Shown one piece after another: positions 7,546-14,050 of a stretch of 19,746 nt of DNA. The translations under genes and the position numbers were made by a program. Position 1 is the first letter of the stretch. The number at the start of each line of letters is the position of its first letter. Below the pieces are notes generated by a model. That model did not search any database and was not told the origin of the DNA. It saw only the letters and a list, made by a program, of their open reading frames with translations. This DNA is from DAOMOP01 sp035444405 (GTDB lineage Bacteria > Pseudomonadota > Gammaproteobacteria > Burkholderiales > Rhodocyclaceae): assembly GCA_035444405.1 (NCBI GenBank), contig DAOMOP010000058.1, positions 1 through 19,746 on the forward strand, written 5' to 3'.

Positions 7546-8165
7546 GCAGACATTTCTTTCTTTCCGCAGCAGGGGCGCGGCCGTCGGCGCGCTGGCGTGT
7601 GGCCTTCGTCGAGGGTGAGGTCGCCGATCTCGCGTCCGTTGGGCGCCGCGCGGAGCCGGGCGACGTGATCTGGGTGACGACGGCCGACCCGTCATGGACG
7701 GCGGCGCTCGTGACCTTGCAGCGCTCGCTCGCGCGCTGTCCGGTGGTGGCACTGTCGATGACGCCGCACAGCCGCGAAGCGGCCCACGCGCTCGATCTGG
7801 GCGCACGCGGTTACTGTCATGCGCAGGCGGTGCCGGCCCTGCTGGGCGAGGTCGCCGTGGTCGTCTCGCACGGCGGCCTGTGGGTCGGGCGCGAATTCAT
7901 GGCACGTGCGATGCGGGCGGCGAGCCGCATGCTGCCGCAAGCAGCGGCGGCCGGCGTGGCTGACCAGTTGTCCGAGCGCGAGCGCGAAGTGGCCGAAGCC
8001 GTGCTCGCGGGGCTGTCGAACAAGGACGTCGCCGGCAAGCTCGGCATCACCGAGCGTACCGTGAAGGCCCACCTCGCATCGGTGTTCCGCAAGCTCGACG
8101 TGCGTGACCGGCTGCAACTGGTGTTGCGGCTGTCCGAGGTCCGGGCGCCGGCGAGCGTCGAGTGA
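7542..8165 (+). CDS. LuxR-type regulator with a degenerate receiver domain
   Basis: The 207-residue protein ends in a GerE/LuxR helix-turn-helix domain (residues 143-200: LSEREREVAEAVLAGLSNKDVAGKLGITERTVKAHLASVFRKLDV), so it should bind DNA. The N-terminal half has the outline of a response-regulator receiver, with the end of the fold visible in LDLGARGYC and GGLWVGREFMARAM. The phosphate-accepting Asp after the third strand is absent (DVIWVTTADP). The conserved Lys of the usual GYLLKDA motif is replaced (GYCHAQA). It is therefore unlikely to be switched by phosphorylation, and no histidine kinase lies nearby. Its start overlaps the lapC stop, so it is made together with the exporter and may regulate the lap or adhesin promoters. 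The target is inferred. Confidence 0.85.
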   Translation: MSRHFFLSAAGARPSARWRVAFVEGEVADLASVGRRAEPGDVIWVTTADPSWTAALVTLQRSLARCPVVALSMTPHSREAAHALDLGARGYCHAQAVPALLGEVAVVVSHGGLWVGREFMARAMRAASRMLPQAAAAGVADQLSEREREVAEAVLAGLSNKDVAGKLGITERTVKAHLASVFRKLDVRDRLQLVLRLSEVRAPASVE

Positions 8166-8168
8166 ATC

Positions 8169-8579
8169 ATGGCATACGTCAGACGTGACGAAAGCGGGCG
8201 CATTGTTGCGCTGAGCGACGCACCGGTGCCGTCCACTGCGGATGACGGCGGGCAGTGGATGGAAATTGCCGCCAACGATCCCGACCTGCTCGCCTTCCTG
8301 CGCGGTATCGTTCCGCAGGGCGCAACCACGCGGATCGGCACGTCCGCGGCGGCAACGCTCAGCGCACCGCCGGAACACAGCTGTGCGCTCGGCGTGAACG
8401 CGACCGACGCCAGCCTGATCCGTGTCCTCGAGGATCTCATCGACCTGCTGATCGAGCGGGGCGTGATCCGCTTCACCGACCTGCCCCCGGCCGCGCAGGC
8501 CAAGCTCACCGCGCGCCGTCACTGGCGTGCCGACATGCGCAAGCTGACGCTGCTCGACGACGACAGCGGCGTCATCTGA
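8169..8579 (+). CDS. Small conserved protein of the 'tryptophan synthase beta-like' type
   Basis: The 136-residue protein begins MAYVRRDESGRIVALS and ends with an acidic tail. Its most recognisable part is residues 79-118 (DASLIRVLEDLIDLLIERGVIRFTDLPPAAQAKL), a helical segment found in many small beta- and gammaproteobacterial proteins annotated as 'tryptophan synthase subunit beta like'. It has no pyridoxal-phosphate lysine motif and is far too short to be TrpB, so that name says nothing about its function. It has no signal peptide or transmembrane helix and is probably cytoplasmic. It starts three bases after the LuxR-type regulator stop, so it belongs to the lapBC transcript. A role linked to the regulator or to adhesin handling is possible but unproven. 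Confidence 0.75.
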   Translation: MAYVRRDESGRIVALSDAPVPSTADDGGQWMEIAANDPDLLAFLRGIVPQGATTRIGTSAAATLSAPPEHSCALGVNATDASLIRVLEDLIDLLIERGVIRFTDLPPAAQAKLTARRHWRADMRKLTLLDDDSGVI

Positions 8580-8767
8580 CCCCTCCGCAAGCAATTCGAA
8601 AACCGGTGCGCTGCCGTTCGGCGTGCCGCCGTGCCGCAATGCCGTCCGCGCACCTGTACCACCGGACAATTCCATCCGCCTGATCGATCTCATAGCCTTG
8701 AGTCAGCAAGCGACCGTCCCGCCGGCTGTCGAGCGGTGCGGGTCGAATTGACGCGATTCGGGAGAAC

Positions 8768-11392
8768 ATGACCATGGCAGGCGAAGACACGGCGATCGGA
8801 CGACCCGGTGCGGGCGGGGAGGTGATCGCGACGGTGGTCTCGGTCGTCGGACGCGTGGTCGTGCGCGATGCCGACGGCAATGTCCGGGTGCTGGGCGAAG
8901 CCGATGCGCTCCGCGAGGGCGAAACCATTGTTGCGGCCGAAGGTGGGCGAGTCGAGCTGCTCATCATCGATGGCGACATCCTCGTCGTCGGCGCGGGCGA
9001 ATCGCTTGCCCTGACCGCCGACCTCGTCGATACGAGGCGTGCCGACGTGCAGGATGCACGGGTCGCTGCCGACGAGACGATCGATGACATCATCCGGGCG
9101 CTTGAAGAAGGGGGCGACCTCGACGATATCCTCGAGGCGCCCGCGGCGGGCTTGACCGCAGGCGCCGAAGGCGGCCGCAGCTTCGTTCGCCTCGAGCGCA
9201 TCGGCGAGCAGACGACCCCGGTCACGTACGCGTTCGCGCCGGAGGCGCTGGACTTCGACGGCGAAGTGACGTCGCCCACGACCCCGACCACCGCAATCTC
9301 GCCAGCTACGGTCACGTCGCCGACCACGGCTACGACCGTAACCTCGCCGACGACGGCCACGACGGCTACCTCGCCGACCACGGTCACGACTGTGACCTCA
9401 CCGACGACCGCGACCACCGTGACGTCGCCAACGACCGCTACGTCGCCCACGACAGCTACGACCGTAACCTCGCCGACGACGGCCACGACAGTCACATCGC
9501 CGACTACGGCGACGACGGTGACCTCACCGACGACCGCGACAACGGTCACGTCTCCGACGACGGCAACGACCGCGACTTCGCCGACAACCGCCACATCGCC
9601 CACCACGGCTACGACCGTAACCTCGCCGACGACGGCCACGACAGTGACCTCACCGACGACTGCGACGACGGTCACGTCTGCGACGACGGCAACCACCGCG
9701 ACTTCGCCGACGACCGTAACAACGGTCACGTCCCCAACGACCGTGACAACGGTCACGTCCCCAACGACCGCTACGTCGCCCACCACAGCTACGACCGTAA
9801 CCTCGCCGACGACGGCCACGACGGCTACCTCGCCGACCACGGTCACGACTGTGACCTCACCGACGACCGCGACCACCGTGACGTCGCCAACGACCGCTAC
9901 GTCGCCCACGACAGCTACGACCGTAACCTCGCCGACGACGGCCACGACAGTCACATCGCCGACTACGGCGACGACGGTGACCTCACCGACGACCGCGACA
10001 ACGGTCACGTCTCCGACGACGGCAACGACCGCGACTTCGCCGACAACCGCCACATCGCCCACCACGGCTACGACCGTAACCTCGCCGACGACGGCCACGA
10101 CGGTCACATCGCCGACTACGGCTACGACAGTGACCTCACCGACGACGGCGACGACGGTTACGTCCCCAACGACGGCGACCACCGTGACGTCGCCGACGAC
10201 GGCCACTTCGCCCACTACGGTCACGACGGCAACCTCGCCAACGTCCGTCACAACGGTCACGTCCCCGACGACAGCAACGACTGCGACTTCGTCGACGACC
10301 GCAACGACAGTTACGTCGCCGACCACGGCAACAACGGTAACGTCTCCGACCACGGCAACAACGGTAACGTCTCCGACGACGGTCACGTCGCCGACCACGG
10401 TCACGACTGTGACCTCACCGACGACCGCAACGACGGTCACATCTCCGACGACGGCGACCACCGTGACTTCGCCGACGACGGCAACGTCGCCCACCACGGC
10501 AACAACGGTCACGTCCCCAACGACGGTGACCACCGTGACGTCTCCGACGACGGCTACGTCGCCGACCACGGTCACGACAGTCACATCGCCGACTACGGCT
10601 ACGACAGTGACCTCACCGACGACCGCGACGACGGTCACATCTCCGACGACGGCGACCACCGTGACGTCTCCGACGACGGCTACGTCGCCGACCACAGTCA
10701 CTTCGCCGACCACGGCCACGACGGTGACCTCACCGACGACGGCGACCACGGCTACGACCGCCACCTCTCCAACGACCGCCACCTCGGTGACGTCGCCGAC
10801 CACGGCCACGACGGTGACCACGGCCACGACGGTGACCTCACCGACGACGACTACTACGCCAACGACGGCAACCAGTCCGACCGGACCACATGGCGTTTCG
10901 CACGTGTTGTTCTATCTGAGCGACGGCGCGACGCTGATCGGGGTCAAGCTCGATTACGGCAGCGGCGTCGAGACGAAGAACTACCAGCAGCCGGAAAGTC
11001 TGTCGGGCCAGGTCGAGAACATTGTCAATGGCGCCCCCAACCTCGGCGGCTACTCGGTTGTCGGCTATACGATCAAGGCCGGACCCGGGTTCTACGACTA
11101 CGGAACCACCTACAGTCAGATTTCCAGTGTCGGGCGCAGCGATGCGCGGGCGGATGGGAACTACGACGGCTTGCGCGTGAATGTCGGTTCGCGCGAGCTC
11201 GAGGGCATCACGCCGATCGCCCTGACGGGCACGACGGCGCTCGGTGTCGGCGACCTGCTCGACGATGGCGGGGACTTGTTCGGCGATGCAGACGGCGGGG
11301 AGGGCGGTGGGAGTTCGCTCGGCGAGGGCGAGCTGTTCCAGATCGTGACGCTGAACAGCCCGCCGGGCTTCGACGGTTCCGACGACGTGTGA
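8768..11392 (+). CDS. LapA-like surface adhesin with retention module and Thr/Ser/Pro repeat stalk
   Basis: The 874-residue protein has no N-terminal signal peptide, as expected for a type I secretion substrate. Residues 15-122 match the LapA retention module (GEVIATVVSVVGRVVVRDADG, a strand-rich fold, then the helix DETIDDIIRALEEGGDLDDILEA). PAAG at 125-128 fits the LapG cleavage motif (T/P)AAG. Residues 168-705 are a low-complexity stalk of TSPTTATTV and TSPTTA units. Residues 706-874 form a domain I do not recognise, with a Gly/Asp-rich linker and the tail FQIVTLNSPPGFDGSDDV that may be the secretion signal. No RTX nonapeptides, VWA or Ig-like repeats are visible, and the protein is far shorter than classical LapA. 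GGAG at 8761-8764 is 3 bases from ATG 8768 but 9 from ATG 8774, so the second Met may be the real start. Confidence 0.82.
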   Translation: MTMAGEDTAIGRPGAGGEVIATVVSVVGRVVVRDADGNVRVLGEADALREGETIVAAEGGRVELLIIDGDILVVGAGESLALTADLVDTRRADVQDARVAADETIDDIIRALEEGGDLDDILEAPAAGLTAGAEGGRSFVRLERIGEQTTPVTYAFAPEALDFDGEVTSPTTPTTAISPATVTSPTTATTVTSPTTATTATSPTTVTTVTSPTTATTVTSPTTATSPTTATTVTSPTTATTVTSPTTATTVTSPTTATTVTSPTTATTATSPTTATSPTTATTVTSPTTATTVTSPTTATTVTSATTATTATSPTTVTTVTSPTTVTTVTSPTTATSPTTATTVTSPTTATTATSPTTVTTVTSPTTATTVTSPTTATSPTTATTVTSPTTATTVTSPTTATTVTSPTTATTVTSPTTATTATSPTTATSPTTATTVTSPTTATTVTSPTTATTVTSPTTATTVTSPTTATTVTSPTTATSPTTVTTATSPTSVTTVTSPTTATTATSSTTATTVTSPTTATTVTSPTTATTVTSPTTVTSPTTVTTVTSPTTATTVTSPTTATTVTSPTTATSPTTATTVTSPTTVTTVTSPTTATSPTTVTTVTSPTTATTVTSPTTATTVTSPTTATTVTSPTTATSPTTVTSPTTATTVTSPTTATTATTATSPTTATSVTSPTTATTVTTATTVTSPTTTTTPTTATSPTGPHGVSHVLFYLSDGATLIGVKLDYGSGVETKNYQQPESLSGQVENIVNGAPNLGGYSVVGYTIKAGPGFYDYGTTYSQISSVGRSDARADGNYDGLRVNVGSRELEGITPIALTGTTALGVGDLLDDGGDLFGDADGGEGGGSSLGEGELFQIVTLNSPPGFDGSDDV
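9140..9151 (+). other. Predicted LapG cleavage site (PAAG) in the adhesin
   Basis: Codons 125-128 encode Pro-Ala-Ala-Gly directly after the helix that ends the retention module (DDILEA). In known LapA-type proteins LapG cuts between the two alanines of TAAG or PAAG at this place. Cutting here would leave the N-terminal 126 residues in the LapE pore and release the rest from the surface. Confidence 0.75.
9329..9642 (+). repeat. Exact 314-bp internal duplication, copy A
   Basis: This segment of the Thr-rich array is identical base for base to 9788-10101, offset by 459 bp (153 codons). Identity stops at clear mismatches on both sides (GG against AG before 9329; A against G after 9642). Other units in the array differ at many synonymous sites, so this block is a recent copy. 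Confidence 0.9.
9788..10101 (+). repeat. Exact 314-bp internal duplication, copy B
   Basis: This is the second copy of the block at 9329-9642, with no difference found by direct line-by-line comparison. The offset is a multiple of three, so the reading frame continues. Copy B is preceded by a stretch of units (9643-9787) unique to the array, meaning that the duplicated period was 459 bp or that recombination joined distant units. Confidence 0.9.
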
Positions 11393-11498
11393 GCGGCGAG
11401 GCCGGCTGCGGACGGCGACGGCCCGTTGTCGCCCGTTGCCGTTCCGGCCCTGACGGCATGCGGCCGGCGCAGCTGCCGCCGCTTTGCCTGCCTGCCGC

Positions 11499-13949
11499 TC
11501 AGGCGCTCGCCGGCACTGGCTCGCAAGCGCGGGCGAGGACGAAATCCGCGATCGCGATGGCGCGATTGCGCCTGAGCCTCTCGTTCTTCGGGCGCTGCTG
11601 CACGACGCGCAGCTCCTTGGCGAACTTGATCAGTCCGATGAGCTCGGTCCAGCGTTGCAGGTCGTACGATTCTTCCGGCCGCAGCGGTGCCCGGGCGGCG
11701 TAGGCGTCGATGAAGCCGTCGAAGCGCGAGAAGTCGGCCAGGTGGAAGTACTTCTCGGCCAGAGAGAATTCGAACGCACCGTCGATGATGTCGGCCATGC
11801 GCGGGCCATGGAATGCGTTGTTGAAGTCGAACAGCCACGCCTGCCCGGCGACGACGATCACGTTCTTGGGGGTTACGTCCCCATGGCAGTGCAGCACGGG
11901 GCTGCGATCGAAAAGCACCGCCCGATGTTCGCCCGGATGATGACGGTCGGCGATCGGCGCCAGTCGTGCGAGCGCTTCGGCAACCGCTTCATCTTGCCAC
12001 GGCTGGCGCAGGTAGCGGTCGAAGGCGGGTAGCCAGATCATGCACATGTCGTCGAAGCGGAAGCTCTCGGGCAACTCGAGCGGCGCATCGAGCTGGGTGC
12101 GGTGCAGGGCCGCCAGCGACGCGCCGATTTCGGTCAGCGGGTATTCCGGCCGCTGCTGGACCTCGCCCGGAATTCGCTCGAACAGCAACGCGGGCGCGCC
12201 CTCGATGCAGGGCAGCTGCGGCGCGCTGCATTCGCGGATGCCGGCGATCGGCAGGCCGCGACGTTTGAGCGCGGTCACCAGTCGCGCCTCGTAGGCCGTA
12301 TGTTCGGCGATGCGGCTGCTGCTGTAATTGCCGGATGCCTTGAAGAGCTTCAGGATGTGGGCGTGCCCGCCGCCGAACACCTTGAAGATCGCGTTCTCGG
12401 ACGACACCTTCATGCGCTCGACGGCGACCTGCCCGAGCGCATAGCTGCGGGTCACGGCCGCCGCGATGCGCGCTTCGAGCTCGCCCCGGAACAGCGCGCC
12501 GTCGCGCGCGCGGTCGTAGAACAGGCGGGCGCCGAACTTGCGCAGGAATGCGTCCTTCTCGTCGTGGTGGCCGCGTGACGGAAAATGAACGTACGCGTCG
12601 ATGAGGTGCTGCACGAACGGGATGTTCGGATAGTCGGCGGCGTGACCGGCCAGTCCGTCGCGCATCGTGATCTCGGCGACGTGATAGACGGCGCAGTGGT
12701 TCGAGGCCTCGGCGGTGACGAACTTCCACTCGGGCGGTATGTCGGCCTCGCGCGCCGGATCGATCTCGATCAGGATGTCGATGTCCGAGCCGAGCTTGAC
12801 CATCTTGCCGTGCACGAACGGGGCCTGATAGCGGCCGAGCTCGTTACGGATCGCCGAGCCCATCACGTGCACCTTGCTGACCGCCGCGAATGCCGCCACC
12901 TCGCGCCGCAATGCCTCGGTGACCTTGTCCTGCAGCGCCTGCTGCTCGGCCGGGCGATAAGGGCGCTTGCGCGGCTTCACGAAGCCGAGCTGCAGCCGCG
13001 CGAGGGCGCCGCTCCAGCTGCGGTACAGGCGTTCGGCGTCGGCCTTGCCGGTTTTCGGAGCGGCGTCGTACGGAAAGACGACCTTGCCCGCTTCCGGGGC
13101 GTACAGCCACAGCGACGGATCGATCTCGACCGTCGCGGTGCTGCCGTCGCGGATCGCGTAGAAGAGATCGAGCACCTGGCACTTGATGCGATTGAGCTCG
13201 TCCGGATCGATGGTGCTCGCCCGCCGCGACAGGTGGTCGAGCAGCCGCACCGGTCGCTCGAGGCTGCGGCGCATGCGGTAGTACTGCGGCTCGTGCTGCT
13301 TGCTGGCGCGTACCGTCACGCTCAGCCGCTCGCCGCTGAAGCGCAGCGCGGGCCCCTCGGTCGACGACGCGAAACCGATGTAGCGGAACACGTCCTTGAC
13401 CTTGGGGAGGTGATAGTGGGCGACCGTCAGCGCGAGCGATTCTCCGGGAGCGTTGCCCGCGTCGAACACGAAGTCGATGTCGTTCGCCTCGAGCAGCTCG
13501 ACCACCTCGTCGTAGGCCGAGGCATAGCGGCCGTCGAGCTCGGTGCGCCTGAACAGTTCGGCGATCTGCCGGAACTCGTCCGCGTCGATCAGAATCTTGT
13601 AGTTGCGATAGTGGAAGTGATAGCCGTCGCCGCATTCCTCGAGCGAGAAGCGCTGCGGGTGGTACTTCACCTCGTGCTTCAGCCGCGACTCGGTCCAGAT
13701 GCGCACGTCCTCCTGATTGGCGTTGGGGAGCTTGCCGTCGCGGTAGTCCTTGTCGTCGATGATCGCCTGCAGCTCGGCCGCCTGCCGCGTGAAGGTGCCG
13801 ACGAACTCCTCGAATTCGTCCCGGCCCATCTCGACACGCAGATCGCGGTAGTGGATGTGGATGTTCTCCTCCATGTCGAGAAACAGATTGCGGTGGCGGG
13901 GCCGACCCAGGATGTTGCCGCGGAAGAGGATCTTCTTGATTACGCCCAC
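11499..13949 (-). CDS. Large fusion protein: duplicated N-terminal motif, nucleotidyltransferase-like segment and APH/choline-kinase-like domain
   Basis: The 816-residue cytoplasmic protein starts at GTG 13949, with GGAG eight bases upstream. Two copies of a motif of the form HxHYR(D/N)...DEF occur at residues 31-46 and 111-126. A middle region (about 150-350) is unrecognised. Residues 364-391 hold a Pol-beta-type nucleotidyltransferase pattern (MGS ... GSDIDILIEI with D389 and D391), although the spacing between GS and DID is longer than usual. Residues 510-780 resemble the aminoglycoside phosphotransferase/choline kinase fold: ATP-site Lys K534 (HILKLF), catalytic HGDVTPKN (689-696) and metal-binding DFN (708-710). 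I do not know a characterised homologue. It lies downstream of lapGD on the same strand (101-bp gap) and converges on the adhesin gene. Phosphorylating or nucleotidylating a sugar, lipid or protein is possible; the substrate is unknown. Confidence 0.8.
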   Translation of the reverse strand: MGVIKKILFRGNILGRPRHRNLFLDMEENIHIHYRDLRVEMGRDEFEEFVGTFTRQAAELQAIIDDKDYRDGKLPNANQEDVRIWTESRLKHEVKYHPQRFSLEECGDGYHFHYRNYKILIDADEFRQIAELFRRTELDGRYASAYDEVVELLEANDIDFVFDAGNAPGESLALTVAHYHLPKVKDVFRYIGFASSTEGPALRFSGERLSVTVRASKQHEPQYYRMRRSLERPVRLLDHLSRRASTIDPDELNRIKCQVLDLFYAIRDGSTATVEIDPSLWLYAPEAGKVVFPYDAAPKTGKADAERLYRSWSGALARLQLGFVKPRKRPYRPAEQQALQDKVTEALRREVAAFAAVSKVHVMGSAIRNELGRYQAPFVHGKMVKLGSDIDILIEIDPAREADIPPEWKFVTAEASNHCAVYHVAEITMRDGLAGHAADYPNIPFVQHLIDAYVHFPSRGHHDEKDAFLRKFGARLFYDRARDGALFRGELEARIAAAVTRSYALGQVAVERMKVSSENAIFKVFGGGHAHILKLFKASGNYSSSRIAEHTAYEARLVTALKRRGLPIAGIRECSAPQLPCIEGAPALLFERIPGEVQQRPEYPLTEIGASLAALHRTQLDAPLELPESFRFDDMCMIWLPAFDRYLRQPWQDEAVAEALARLAPIADRHHPGEHRAVLFDRSPVLHCHGDVTPKNVIVVAGQAWLFDFNNAFHGPRMADIIDGAFEFSLAEKYFHLADFSRFDGFIDAYAARAPLRPEESYDLQRWTELIGLIKFAKELRVVQQRPKNERLRRNRAIAIADFVLARACEPVPASA

Positions 13950-14023
13950 TGCGTTTTCTCCAGAGAGTTGATGCGATCTCGACGCACCGCTCCGCCGGCC
14001 CCGTGCCCGGTCGGGCGGCGTGC

Positions 14024-14038
14024 GGCCGGACGCCGGCC
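14024..14038 (-). terminator. Short GC hairpin between lapD and the NTase-kinase gene
   Basis: GGCCGG (14024-14029) and CCGGCC (14033-14038) form a perfect 6-bp stem with a 3-base loop 12 bases downstream of the lapD stop. There is no T tract, and more GGCCGG/GCCGGC words lie around it, so it may be an attenuator, a processing site or only local GC palindromes. Confidence 0.25.
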
Positions 14039-14050
14039 CGATGGCCGGCT

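Larger units (their letters stand above)
9269..10882 (+). repeat. Thr/Ser/Pro-rich coding repeat array of the adhesin
   Basis: About 1.6 kb encode 538 residues built almost only of 9-residue units TSPTT(A/V)TT(V/A) interspersed with 6-residue units TSPTTA. The unit lengths are 27 and 18 bp, so the frame is always kept. Synonymous codons vary widely between units (all four ACN and several TCN codons are used), while Thr, Ser and Pro positions are almost fixed. This indicates selection on the peptide. The last part (about 10740-10882) decays into TATTATSP, TSVTSP and TPTTATSP variants. Short-read assembly may have miscounted the units. Confidence 0.95.

Noticed and set aside
8572..10827. Long open frame on the minus strand with Val/Gly-rich repeats (VGDVTVVAVV)
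   Set aside because: It is the antisense of the Thr/Ser/Pro repeat. Repeated codons keep the complementary frame open by composition, and no start signal or family match is visible.
9269..10882. Dense regular repeats resembling a CRISPR array
   Set aside because: Units are contiguous 18- and 27-bp coding repeats with no unique spacers and no cas genes; they form one reading frame with a retention module.
11414..11433. GGCGAC/GTCGCC hairpin between the convergent adhesin and fusion genes as terminator
   Set aside because: The stem is only six pairs with an 8-base loop and no T tract; similar short GC hairpins occur by chance everywhere in this DNA.
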